Shown here: piece after piece, positions 8,922 to 17,343 of the stretch | Numbering within the stretch: the first letter of the stretch is position 1 | How the letters are laid out: every line of letters begins with the position of its first letter | Assembly: GCA_025354385.1 (NCBI GenBank) | Contig: JANXMZ010000021.1 | Coordinates: 1-64,000, forward strand | Length of the DNA: 64,000 bases | From: Bacteroidota bacterium | Lineage (GTDB): Bacteria; Bacteroidota; Bacteroidia; NS11-12g; UBA955 | Reading direction: 5' to 3' | Program-made: the position numbers and the translations under genes | The notes under the pieces: model-generated | Databases searched by the model: none | What the model saw: the letters and a program-made list of their open reading frames with translations, nothing else | What the model was told of the DNA's origin: nothing

Positions 8922-8952
8922 AAAAAAAGGCTCTGAAATTCAGAGCCTTTTT
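8922..8952. terminator. Bidirectional terminator between aconitase and the PKD protein
   Basis: A 15-bp perfect inverted repeat with GGCTCTGAA and TTCAGAGCC cores is flanked by A and T runs. It follows the aconitase stop and also the convergent PKD gene stop, so it can serve both strands. Confidence 0.85.
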
Positions 8953-8968
8953 TATGCACTAAGATTTT

Positions 8969-9805
8969 TTATTGTATGATAATTTTATTGACAAAGAATT
9001 GTCCTTGCATATTGGCAGTTCTTAAGAAATATAAACCAGTTTGGTCAATTTCAATGCGATTATTACCTTCGGTTAAAACACCTGATTTAGTAACTTGTCC
9101 AGTAATATGAATCAATTGAAAAGTATAATCATTTCCTTTATTATAAATTGATAATTGAACTGAACTTGGGTTAGTAAAATTAAAATCTGTATTCTCAACA
9201 ATTATATTCTCAACATCTCCCTCTGGTGTTCTTGCAAAAATGGTTTGAATAGAATCCCTGGCACTGCAACCAAACTGATTGGTCACTTTTAAGACGATTT
9301 TCTCAGCTCTATAATTTTTAGCAAGTGAATCAGTAGGAAACATAAAATTGAGGATTTGATTGGTGGATTTTAGCGTGTACAAATACGTCCATTCATAAGT
9401 CGGCATAACACCTTGATTTGGACTAGCTGTAACTTCATATTGACTTTGCTTATACTTTGATGAAACCGTAAATCCACAAGTTGGTAATTCCTTTATTGTG
9501 ATTACTTTTAAGATTGAATCTTTACAACCATTTTTTAATAAAACTTTTAATTCTACAATATAAGTTTGAGCGTCCTTATAAGTATGATTTGGGTGCATTT
9601 GGTTGTCATTTTCACCATCGCCAAAATTCCAAAAATAATTGGATTCATTGGGATCTGAAACACTTGTATTATTAAACACAACTTCATCGCCTAAACAAAC
9701 ATCCTGAACATCAAAATTAGCTTGTATCATAGCTTTGCAAGTATCTGCAGCTTGAACTTGAATGGCCAAAATGAAACCAATGATTAGTAATATACCGTTT
9801 TGCAT
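8969..9805 (-). CDS. Secreted PKD-domain protein with T9SS-type C-terminal region
   Basis: This 278-residue protein begins with a signal peptide (MQNGILLIIGFILAIQVQA). A PKD-type domain spans about 27-110, with the signature YFWNFGDGEN followed by HTYKDAQTY, an Ig-like fold common in surface proteins. After a middle region of about 80 residues, the last 70 or so form a beta-rich block (GVLTEGNNRIEIDQTGLYFLR, ending in a short basic-aromatic strand) that resembles type A T9SS sorting domains. This would send it through the outer membrane. It is transcribed alone, convergent with aconitase. The exact role (adhesin, matrix or enzyme accessory) is not visible. Confidence 0.8.
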   Translation of the reverse strand: MQNGILLIIGFILAIQVQAADTCKAMIQANFDVQDVCLGDEVVFNNTSVSDPNESNYFWNFGDGENDNQMHPNHTYKDAQTYIVELKVLLKNGCKDSILKVITIKELPTCGFTVSSKYKQSQYEVTASPNQGVMPTYEWTYLYTLKSTNQILNFMFPTDSLAKNYRAEKIVLKVTNQFGCSARDSIQTIFARTPEGDVENIIVENTDFNFTNPSSVQLSIYNKGNDYTFQLIHITGQVTKSGVLTEGNNRIEIDQTGLYFLRTANMQGQFFVNKIIIQ

Positions 9806-9978
9806 TTGACGAAGTTAACCAATAAAATATTACCTGATTCCATTTCATTTTAAATGACTGATTCATGACATTTTTTATAATCTAGTAATTGTATCCATGA
9901 ATCTGATAAGTTTTGGTGATTCCATTTCTAACTACTAAATTGCGTGTATTCTAAAAAACCACTGTTTTAAAAATTACA

Positions 9979-11853
9979 ATGACCGATCATAAAGGACATA
10001 CCCCATCGCTACAAGAAGTGCATGGTTCGGTTGATACAACAAAGAAAAAAGGCCGTAAGATTTTAGCGTTTTTAGGTCCTGCTTATCTAGTAAGTGTTGG
10101 TTATATGGATCCAGGGAATTGGGCCACCGATTTAGCAGGCGGTAGTCAGTTTGGATATTCGCTTTTATGGGTGCTCTTAATGTCGAATTTGATTGCACTT
10201 TTGTTGCAAAGTTTAAGTGCTCGTTTAGGCATTGTACGTGGCCTCGATTTAGCCCAAGCCTCGCGCGAGAACTATCCTAGATTCGTTAATATTAGTTTAT
10301 ACATATTAGCCGAAATTGCAATAGCAGCTTGCGACTTAGCCGAAGTACTAGGGATGGCCATAGGCTTACAATTACTATTTGGTATTACCCTTACACAAGG
10401 TGTTCTAATAACAGTACTCGATACCTTCTTATTATTATTTTTATTGAATAAAGGCATTCGCAAAATGGAGGCATTTATTATGTCATTGGTATTCATTATT
10501 GGTGCTGCTTTTCTTACTGAAATATTTTTAGCTAAACCAGATATGGGCGAGTTGTTGGTAGGCTTTATACCAAGTATGCCAAGCGATACAGCTCTATATA
10601 TAGCGATCGGTATCATTGGAGCCACAGTAATGCCTCATAATCTTTACCTACATTCTTCTTTGGTGCAAACCCGCTATTTCGAAAAGACAGATGCGGCTAA
10701 AAAGAAGGCTATAAAATTCAATATCATTGATTCAACCATCGCCCTCAATTTTGCCTTTTTTGTTAATGCAGCCATCCTCATATTAGCTGCCACCGTTTTC
10801 TTTAAAAACGGATTATTCGAGGTAGCTCAAATACAGGATGCACACAAACTTTTAGCACCCATGTTGGGCACTAAATTGGCCCCCATTTTATTTGCAGTGG
10901 CATTAATAGCAGCTGGACAAAGTTCTACAATTACTGGCACCCTTGCCGGACAAATAGTAATGGAAGGCTATCTGAATCTAAGAATACAACCCTGGATTCG
11001 AAGAATTATCACACGTTTAATTGCCATTATACCCGCCCTAATCACTATACATATAATGGGCGAACAGGGGACAGGAAAACTGCTCATATTCAGTCAGGTA
11101 ATTTTAAGCATGCAACTAGGTTTTGCTATTATACCATTGATACATTTTGTAAGTGATAAGGAAAAAATGGGTGAATTTAGCATTGGAGCTTTGGTTAAAG
11201 TATTAGCATGGTTATGCGCCATTGTTATTGTCGGTTTAAATATTAAATTGGTGAGCGAGGAATTAATTACACTCTTTACAACTGTTGAGTTAAATATTAT
11301 TCTTAAATTATTGATTCTGGGTGTGGTGATATTTGCTGCTTTTTTGTTGGTATACATTATTGTCTTTCCTATCATTAAAAAGCGAAAAGAAGAGGTAGTA
11401 AAATTGCCACATGGTGCATTTACAGCTTTGCAAAATTTAGAAGTAAAAGCATATAAAAGAATTGCTATTTCATTGGATTTTTCTGAAGCCGATAATAAAG
11501 CCATTCGGCATGCCCTATCGCAAGGAAGAGAGAAGGCCCACTATCTTTTAATACATGTTGTAGAGAGTGCAGGTGCTATGGTGGCAGGTCAAAATATTTC
11601 GGATTATGAAACCGAGAAAGATTTACAAACCTTGCAAGAGTATACCAATTTTTTAAAAAATCTCGGCTATTCTTCCGAAATAAAAATTGGCTACGGTAAT
11701 CCAAAAAAGGCCATCCCAAAATTAGTTAAAGAATTTGATGCCGACTTATTAGTAATGGGTACACATGGACATACGGGCCTAATGGATTATTTATATGGCA
11801 CTACAGTGAATTCGGTAAGGCATACGGTGAATATTCCGGTGCTGATAGTATAA
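9979..11853 (+). CDS. mntH: Nramp-family divalent metal (Mn2+/Fe2+) transporter fused to a universal stress domain
   Basis: Residues 30-470 form an Nramp transporter with about eleven membrane helices. The metal-site motif DPGN is at 44-47 and the second motif [10 protein letters not shown] is near 218. These proton-coupled carriers import Mn2+ or Fe2+ across the inner membrane. Residues 490-624 are a cytoplasmic UspA domain that ends with the nucleotide-binding pattern MGTHGHTG followed by [15 protein letters not shown]. Nramp proteins are usually 400-450 residues long; the fusion makes this one 624. The Usp domain may bind ATP or sense stress to tune transport, which is inference. No metal-responsive operator was recognised in the 170 bases upstream. 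Confidence 0.92.
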   Translation: MTDHKGHTPSLQEVHGSVDTTKKKGRKILAFLGPAYLVSVGYMDPGNWATDLAGGSQFGYSLLWVLLMSNLIALLLQSLSARLGIVRGLDLAQASRENYPRFVNISLYILAEIAIAACDLAEVLGMAIGLQLLFGITLTQGVLITVLDTFLLLFLLNKGIRKMEAFIMSLVFIIGAAFLTEIFLAKPDMGELLVGFIPSMPSDTALYIAIGIIGATVMPHNLYLHSSLVQTRYFEKTDAAKKKAIKFNIIDSTIALNFAFFVNAAILILAATVFFKNGLFEVAQIQDAHKLLAPMLGTKLAPILFAVALIAAGQSSTITGTLAGQIVMEGYLNLRIQPWIRRIITRLIAIIPALITIHIMGEQGTGKLLIFSQVILSMQLGFAIIPLIHFVSDKEKMGEFSIGALVKVLAWLCAIVIVGLNIKLVSEELITLFTTVELNIILKLLILGVVIFAAFLLVYIIVFPIIKKRKEEVVKLPHGAFTALQNLEVKAYKRIAISLDFSEADNKAIRHALSQGREKAHYLLIHVVESAGAMVAGQNISDYETEKDLQTLQEYTNFLKNLGYSSEIKIGYGNPKKAIPKLVKEFDADLLVMGTHGHTGLMDYLYGTTVNSVRHTVNIPVLIV

Positions 11854-11854
11854 T

Positions 11855-11937
11855 AAGTACCCTTCGGCTCCGCTCAGGGTACTTATTCGGCTCCGCTCAG
11901 GGTACTTTTATGCGCCCTGAGCGTAGCCGAAGGGCGC
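11855..11937. repeat. Compound palindromic repeat between mntH and polA
   Basis: The 22-base unit starting TTCGGCTCCGCTCAGGG occurs twice (11863-11884 and 11886-11907). It is followed by an inverted partner containing CCCTGAGCGTAGCCGAAGGG. AAGTACCCT (11855-11863) pairs with AGGGTACTT (11876-11884), and GCGCCCT (11912) pairs with AGGGCGC (ending 11937). GC content is far above the surroundings. Such CCCTGAGC...GAAGGG units are dispersed extragenic palindromes in several bacterial groups. Here they lie between two convergent genes and may double as a terminator. Confidence 0.8.
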
Positions 11938-11960
11938 CCATAACCCAGCCTAAGGGTGCG

Positions 11961-14750
11961 TTAATGCGCCTCCAACCAATTAATGCCTACACCAGCTTCC
12001 GCAAGGACAGGTACCTTTAAAGGCATGGCTTTAGACATTAAATCGGTTACCAATAATTTCAATTCATCCACTTCATCAATTGTAACATCAAAAAGCAATT
12101 CATCATGCACTTGCAATATCATTTTCGATTTCAATTGACGCTTCTTCATTTCAGCATGAATGTCTATCATGGCCAACTTAATCATATCGGCAGCACTGCC
12201 TTGAATTGGAGCGTTGATAGCAACACGCTCAGCAAAACTGCGCACTGTAGCATTGTTAGAAGTAATATCACGCAACCAACGTTTACGTCCTTTTAGCGTT
12301 TCTACATATCCATGTTCCCGAGCAAAAGTGATGGTATTGTCCATGTACTTTTTAATATTTACAAACTCAGCGTAATAATTATCGATGAGGATTTTTGCTT
12401 CAGTTCTGCTTATGCCTAGGTTTTCACTTAATCCAAAGGCTTGTTGTCCATAAATAATTCCAAAGTTAACACTTTTAGCATTGCGTCTTTGTTCGCTTGT
12501 TACTTCACTCTCCAGAATACCATAAACTTTGGCGGCAGTTGCTCTATGAATATCTTTGTTATTTAAAAAAGCCTCCATCATATTAGGATCCTCACTAATT
12601 GAAGCTACAATTCTCAATTCAATTTGAGAATAATCGGCAGATAATATTAGATGATTGCTATCGCGTGGAATGAATGCTTTTCTCACTTCCTTACCCCTAT
12701 CTGTGCGAATAGGAATATTTTGCATATTGGGATTAGTGCTACTTAATCTGCCAGTTGCAGCTATGGCTTGATTAAAGGAAGTATGCACTCTGCCAGTATG
12801 GTGATTAATTAGCTGCGGCAATGCATCTACATAAGTACTTTTTAATTTTTGCAATTGACGGAAATCGACAATTTCTTTTACAATATCCGATTTATGTGCT
12901 AGTTTCATCAACACATCTTCGCCAGTTTGATATTGCCCAGTTTTTGTCTTCTTGGCTTTCTCATCGAGCTTTAATTTATCAAACAATACCTCGCCCAATT
13001 GTTTTGGCGAGGCAATGTTAAAATGAACACCTGCCATTTCATATATTTTTCGCTCTGCTTCTACTATTTCTTTTTGCAAATCGACGGAGTAATTGGCCAA
13101 GAATTGTTTGTCTATTTTAACCCCTTCGCGTTCCATGGCGGCTAACACAGGTACCAAAGGCAGTTCAATTTCATTTAGAATATATCCTGCATTGTATTTT
13201 TCTAATTGAGGTTCTAAGGCCTGTTTTAACTGAAAAGTAATATCTGCATCCTCTGCGGCATATTCTTTTACCTTCATTGGATCTACCATGGCCATGTTCA
13301 ATTGATTCTTACCTTTCTTACCTATAAGTGTTTCAATAGAGACCGGAGAATATTGTAGATATTGCTCCGATAAAGCATCCATGTTATGGCGCTTGTCTGG
13401 CTCTAAAACATAATGCGACAACATGGTATCAAAAAAGGGTCCTTTAATACTAATTTGATGGTTGCTTAACACCTGTAAATCATATTTTAAATTTTGTGCT
13501 ATTTTGAGCACTGGGCCGTTAAAAATATCTTGAAATTCTGCCAATATTGCATCTGCATTTTGCGAGTTTACTATTACATAATAACCTTCTGAAGCTTTAA
13601 AAGAAATAGCCAATCCAATAACCTTGGCATCAATGGCATCAAGTCCGGTAGTTTCAGTATCAAAACAAAATTCTGTTTGCTTGGCAAGCGATTCAATTAA
13701 TGCCGTCCTTTGTTCTTTAGTCTCAACCAAATGATAAGTATGAGGTGTATTTTCAATATTATTATAAATCACATGCTCACGTTCCTCTTCCTTATTTTCA
13801 TTTACTTCCATGCCAAATAAATCGGTTTGTGCATTTGGTTTTGATTCGGAAGACCCGCCTTCCGTTACAACAGCAGTTTTACCAAACACGCGAGTGGCCA
13901 ACGTTTTAAATTCAAGTTCTTTGAATAATGGTTCCAACACCTCAAAATTTGGTTCTTCAAGTATCAGCGTATTTTCATCTAATTGAACTGGCACGTTGAT
14001 ATTAATGGTGGCCAAGCGTTTTGACATCAAAGCCTGGTCGGCATGCGTAACAAATTTTTCCTTTAACACCCCTTTTAAATTGGCCGCATTGGCAATAATA
14101 TTTTCCATGCTACCATATTCTGCAATTAATTTTTTGGCAGTTTTTTCACCAACACCCGGTACACCAGGAATATTATCAACTGCATCACCCCACAGTCCTA
14201 AAATATCGATGACTTGGTTGACGTTTTCTATTTCCCATTTTTTTAAAACTTCGGGTACACCAATGGTTTCAGTGCCATTACCTAATCTCGCAGGCTTATG
14301 AATAAAAATTTTATCGCTTACTAATTGTGCAAAATCTTTATCAGGAGTCATCATGTAGGTAATAAAATCATGTTGCTCAGCCTTCTTAGCTAGGGTTCCA
14401 ATAATATCATCAGCCTCATAGCCATCCATTGTTATTACTGGAATTCTGAAACCTTCTATAAGTCGAAAAATATATGGAATACTTTTGCTCAAATCTTCTG
14501 GCATTTCTTCTCTATGCGCCTTGTAGGCCTCATATTCTATGTGTCTTTCGGTTGGTGCTGCGGTATCAAACACTACGGCAATATGTGTTGGTTTTTGTTT
14601 CTGAATTACCTCTAACAAAGTATTTGTGAAACCAAACATGGCGGAAGTATTCAATCCATAGCTGGTAATTCTTGGATAATCTTTAAAGGCAAAAAAGGCA
14701 CGATATATAAGCGCCATACCATCTAATAGGAATAATTTTTTCTCAGACAT
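11961..14750 (-). CDS. polA: DNA polymerase I
   Basis: This 929-residue repair and Okazaki-fragment polymerase has three domains. The 5'-3' exonuclease is at 1-290, with the GYEADDIIGT and DNIPGVPGVG motifs. The 3'-5' proofreading domain is at about 345-520 and is active-looking, since DTETTGLD keeps the Asp-x-Glu pair. The polymerase is C-terminal, with motif A (LSADYSQIELR), motif B (RRNAKSVNFGIIYG) and motif C (QVHDELLFDV) all intact. The open frame extends to 14780, but Met-Ser-Glu-Lys-Lys-Leu at 14750 matches where the exonuclease domain begins and is preferred. It is transcribed alone, divergent from the rpmH operon. TAccTTCG just upstream may be a variant -7 box. Confidence 0.97.
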   Translation of the reverse strand: MSEKKLFLLDGMALIYRAFFAFKDYPRITSYGLNTSAMFGFTNTLLEVIQKQKPTHIAVVFDTAAPTERHIEYEAYKAHREEMPEDLSKSIPYIFRLIEGFRIPVITMDGYEADDIIGTLAKKAEQHDFITYMMTPDKDFAQLVSDKIFIHKPARLGNGTETIGVPEVLKKWEIENVNQVIDILGLWGDAVDNIPGVPGVGEKTAKKLIAEYGSMENIIANAANLKGVLKEKFVTHADQALMSKRLATININVPVQLDENTLILEEPNFEVLEPLFKELEFKTLATRVFGKTAVVTEGGSSESKPNAQTDLFGMEVNENKEEEREHVIYNNIENTPHTYHLVETKEQRTALIESLAKQTEFCFDTETTGLDAIDAKVIGLAISFKASEGYYVIVNSQNADAILAEFQDIFNGPVLKIAQNLKYDLQVLSNHQISIKGPFFDTMLSHYVLEPDKRHNMDALSEQYLQYSPVSIETLIGKKGKNQLNMAMVDPMKVKEYAAEDADITFQLKQALEPQLEKYNAGYILNEIELPLVPVLAAMEREGVKIDKQFLANYSVDLQKEIVEAERKIYEMAGVHFNIASPKQLGEVLFDKLKLDEKAKKTKTGQYQTGEDVLMKLAHKSDIVKEIVDFRQLQKLKSTYVDALPQLINHHTGRVHTSFNQAIAATGRLSSTNPNMQNIPIRTDRGKEVRKAFIPRDSNHLILSADYSQIELRIVASISEDPNMMEAFLNNKDIHRATAAKVYGILESEVTSEQRRNAKSVNFGIIYGQQAFGLSENLGISRTEAKILIDNYYAEFVNIKKYMDNTITFAREHGYVETLKGRKRWLRDITSNNATVRSFAERVAINAPIQGSAADMIKLAMIDIHAEMKKRQLKSKMILQVHDELLFDVTIDEVDELKLLVTDLMSKAMPLKVPVLAEAGVGINWLEAH

Positions 14751-14920
14751 TTGTACGACGAAGGTAAAGAATGAATTCATAAAATAGAAGCGATTCTGAT
14801 AAGTTCAATTACATTGAAAAATTCCACCAACAAAATTTCACTAAAAATAGCACAGAAATTAAGTGACTCTAACGAATTGAGAATATAAGCTAACTTAATT
14901 AACAATTTTTTGTGCAAAAG

Positions 14921-14951
14921 TTTGCATAGATAAAAAATAAGCCTATTTTTG
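14921..14951 (+). promoter_or_regulatory. Promoter of the rpmH-rnpA-yidD operon
   Basis: TTTG at 14921-14924 and TATTTTTG at 14944-14951 are separated by 19 bases. This is the textbook Bacteroidota -33/-7 pair (TTTG and TAnnTTTG). The -7 box lies 66 bases before the rpmH ATG, leaving a leader of about 60 bases. Confidence 0.75.
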
Positions 14952-15017
14952 CAGTCCTTTTAAAAAAAGCTACATGGAAAATGGATTTCATGTAAGCGAT
15001 TATAAAAGTCAATATTC

Positions 15018-15176
15018 ATGAAACGTACATTCCAACCATCACAACGTAAAAGACGTAACAAACACGGCTTTAGAGAAAGAATGGCTACTGCCAATGGCAG
15101 AAAAGTATTAGCTGCCCGCAGAAAACGCGGTCGCAAAAGATTATCAGTGTCAGACGAAGGTCGTCACAAACGTTAA
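15018..15176 (+). CDS. rpmH: 50S ribosomal protein L34
   Basis: This 52-residue, highly basic protein begins [20 protein letters not shown], the near-universal L34 N-terminus, and continues with the usual [18 protein letters not shown] block. L34 is a late-assembling component of the large ribosomal subunit. The C-terminus carries a few extra residues ([10 protein letters not shown]) seen in Bacteroidota. The gene is followed by rnpA after 28 bases, the usual arrangement. Confidence 0.98.
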   Translation: MKRTFQPSQRKRRNKHGFRERMATANGRKVLAARRKRGRKRLSVSDEGRHKR

Positions 15177-15204
15177 TCCGCTTCATCACCCTCCTGTTTA
15201 AATT

Positions 15205-15612
15205 ATGGGTGAAAGTTTACGTTATACATTTTCAAAGTCTGAGCGTTTAACAAATGTTAAACTGATTTCGTCTGTTTTTGCCTCAACCGAGAGTCATAAA
15301 TCCTTTCCAGTTATTTTTATTTATCGCTTTATGGATTTGCAAGGTTCTTCTCCATTTCAAGTCCTCTTCTCAGTGTCTAAGAAAAAATTTAAGCATGCTG
15401 TTGATCGCAACCGAATAAAGAGATTAATGCGTGAAAGTTTCCGACTTCAAAAACCAAAGTTTATTGAAGCTTTGGGCAATAGAAGACTGATAGGCGCATT
15501 TATTTACACCAACAAGGAAATTTCTGACTATAACAAAATTTACCAATCCATTGGAAAATTGATTGTTTATATTAAAGAATCTAACTCAAAAGATAAGGTC
15601 GAAGAAATATGA
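15205..15612 (+). CDS. rnpA: Ribonuclease P protein component
   Basis: This 135-residue protein is the protein subunit of RNase P, which trims the 5' leader of precursor tRNAs together with the M1 RNA. The family signature [16 protein letters not shown] (the RNR motif that contacts the RNA) is intact near residues 69-84. The N-terminal F-S-K-S-E-R-L region is also typical. The ATG at 15205 is the only sensible start. It lies between rpmH and yidD and overlaps yidD by four bases, so translation of the two is probably coupled. Confidence 0.96.
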   Translation: MGESLRYTFSKSERLTNVKLISSVFASTESHKSFPVIFIYRFMDLQGSSPFQVLFSVSKKKFKHAVDRNRIKRLMRESFRLQKPKFIEALGNRRLIGAFIYTNKEISDYNKIYQSIGKLIVYIKESNSKDKVEEI

Positions 15613-15839
15613 AGTATTTGAAACAAATGGGCGGTTTTATTGGCATTGTTATCATTAAATTTTACCAATGGTTTCTCGCACCTTTCTTCCCTCCTTCATG
15701 CCGTTACACACCAACCTGCAGCCAATATGGTATTGAAGCCATGAAAAAACATGGTCTTATAAAAGGTTCTTGGTTAACAGTCAAGAGAATTAGCCGATGC
15801 CATCCAGGCGGAGGAAGCGGGTATGACCCTGTTCCATAA
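15609..15839 (+). CDS. yidD: Membrane protein insertion efficiency factor YidD
   Basis: This 76-residue protein has the YidD core: an N-terminal amphipathic/hydrophobic helix, then [17 protein letters not shown] with two conserved cysteines, and [14 protein letters not shown] at the C-terminus with a third. YidD sits at the inner face of the membrane and assists insertion of proteins through YidC. The ATG overlaps the rnpA stop (ATGA). YidC itself is not in the window. The gene ends six bases before a convergent stop, with no visible terminator. Confidence 0.95.
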   Translation: MKYLKQMGGFIGIVIIKFYQWFLAPFFPPSCRYTPTCSQYGIEAMKKHGLIKGSWLTVKRISRCHPGGGSGYDPVP

Positions 15840-15844
15840 CAGTT

Positions 15845-16879
15845 TTATTTCGTAAAGAAAATAATATTGGTTTGCCATTTGGCGGTATCCTTCTCTGCCA
15901 TTGGATTGGTTATATATTGTTCAATGACCATTTCGGGGTTATCTCCCAAATTATTTTTCTTCATGTATTCGCCCATGGTTTGATAAGCCGGCATCATTTT
16001 TTTATAATCACCAAAATAATTAATTTGATGGGCCCTTTTCCCTTCAATAGTTATCCAATTAACCCCTTCTATTTTGGGATCTTTATCCAAAGGCACCGCT
16101 GCTGCCATATCTGCAATATTTGTCTTTTCATCATACATGTAATAAATGCCACAAGTAGGACCAGTAATTTTTGAACCTGCTTTGGTGGAACCTGCCATTA
16201 TTTTACCAAAACTAGTTTGAAAGTATTTTGGCATCTCTTGAAAAGATACTTTAGACCTTATGGTCGCAAATGTAGTGGAAGGAAACTCGACGTCACTCAC
16301 CTCATAAGCCATTGTAGCAGATTCTTCACCTTTAATGGCCCCACTTTCACAAAGTTCTTTAAGACTTTTTAATCCGGCTTCAAAATCTTTACCTACTACT
16401 TTGTCCATTCCTCCCATAAAAGATAAAAATAAGCGGCCTATTAAACCTTGATCACCGCTCATCATCCAAGTTGTCTTAACACCATTTTCAGCCTTTTCCA
16501 TCTTCATAGATACCTTAGAATTGTTTTCCATAGGCTTAATAAAATGTAAATCGTAAGAGGATTCAGACATTGGAACAACCTTGGAAATAGTCATCTCGCC
16601 TTGTCCAACATCTTTATTTTCTGAATTCCAACTGAAAACCGCTCCAACAGTTCCATCATTTCCTTTAATTTCAATTTTGGAAGTAGAATCCTTTTTTAAC
16701 CATGGATTCCATAGTTTAAAGTTGCTAAACTTGTTAATTCCATTCCAAACGGTTGTTTCACTGGAAGTAATTACGATGCTCCTTTCAACTTTAAAAGTTG
16801 AAGGCAAAAATGCAGCGTAAATGAAGGCAATTGCTATTATTATAAGCAATATTATACCTAAACGTTTTAAAATTTTCAT
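15845..16879 (-). CDS. SRPBCC domain plus GyrI-like effector-binding domain protein, membrane anchored
   Basis: The ATG at 16879 gives 344 residues starting MKILKRLGIILLIIIAIAF, a membrane anchor; the longer frame from 16963 adds an implausible leader. Residues 25-175 look like a polyketide-cyclase/START-like SRPBCC fold (VERSIVITSSETTVW, then NFKLWNPWLKKD). Residues 190-344 resemble the GyrI/AraC effector-binding fold. Both bind hydrophobic small molecules. The combination is frequent in Bacteroidota, but its substrate is unknown. The ATL gene (16933-17265) lies just upstream on the same strand. Confidence 0.8.
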   Translation of the reverse strand: MKILKRLGIILLIIIAIAFIYAAFLPSTFKVERSIVITSSETTVWNGINKFSNFKLWNPWLKKDSTSKIEIKGNDGTVGAVFSWNSENKDVGQGEMTISKVVPMSESSYDLHFIKPMENNSKVSMKMEKAENGVKTTWMMSGDQGLIGRLFLSFMGGMDKVVGKDFEAGLKSLKELCESGAIKGEESATMAYEVSDVEFPSTTFATIRSKVSFQEMPKYFQTSFGKIMAGSTKAGSKITGPTCGIYYMYDEKTNIADMAAAVPLDKDPKIEGVNWITIEGKRAHQINYFGDYKKMMPAYQTMGEYMKKNNLGDNPEMVIEQYITNPMAEKDTAKWQTNIIFFTK

Positions 16880-16932
16880 GGCTAAATAATTAATTACTAT
16901 GCAATTATAATATTTTTTTATAAATATCCAAA

Positions 16933-17265
16933 TTATAAAATTAATTCTTTGGATGGATCCCAAAAAACGCTTTCGAAATTCATAATTTGATCTTTTTCAA
17001 CCATTATTCCTTCTTTTTCTAGCAATTCTCTCATGCGCTCACCTCCAAAATGCGCTTTTCCCGTTAATAAGCCATTTCGATTAACAACTCGGTGAGCAGG
17101 AATTCTGTATTCAAGGGTATGACAGTGATTCATAGCCCAGCCAACCATGCGCGAAGAAGATTTAACACCTAAGTATGCGGCAATAGCACCATAACTTGTT
17201 ACCTTGCCTTTTGGAATCAATTTGACCACCTCATAAACGTTTTCAAAAAAATTTTCCTTTGTCAT
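16933..17265 (-). CDS. Alkyltransferase-like (ATL) DNA damage-binding protein
   Basis: This 110-residue protein has the DNA-binding fold of O6-alkylguanine-DNA alkyltransferases: IPKGKVTSYGAIA helix-turn-helix, SSRMVGWAMNHC, then IPAHRVVNRNG. The reactive cysteine of the PCHR motif is replaced by alanine (P56-A57-H58-R59), so it cannot accept the alkyl group. Known ATL proteins with such a replacement bind O6-alkylguanine and hand it to nucleotide excision repair. The arginine finger (SSR) and the Tyr before it are kept. It precedes the SRPBCC gene and may be cotranscribed with it. Confidence 0.9.
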   Translation of the reverse strand: MTKENFFENVYEVVKLIPKGKVTSYGAIAAYLGVKSSSRMVGWAMNHCHTLEYRIPAHRVVNRNGLLTGKAHFGGERMRELLEKEGIMVEKDQIMNFESVFWDPSKELIL

Positions 17266-17343
17266 ATTTATGTCAGTAAACTATTTTGGCAAAATTGTTG
17301 TCTATAGTATTCACAAAAGAATCATAATTTTGCATAACAACAC

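Noticed and set aside
11855..11937. CRISPR-like array
   Set aside because: Only two direct copies separated by a single base plus an inverted partner; no spacers and no cas genes.
14751..15017. Possible replication origin next to rpmH
   Set aside because: rpmH-rnpA often lies near oriC, but no dnaA gene or clear DnaA-box cluster was seen here.
15872..16174. Plus-strand open frame opposite the SRPBCC protein
   Set aside because: It is antisense to a well-supported gene and lacks a promoter box or recognisable protein features.
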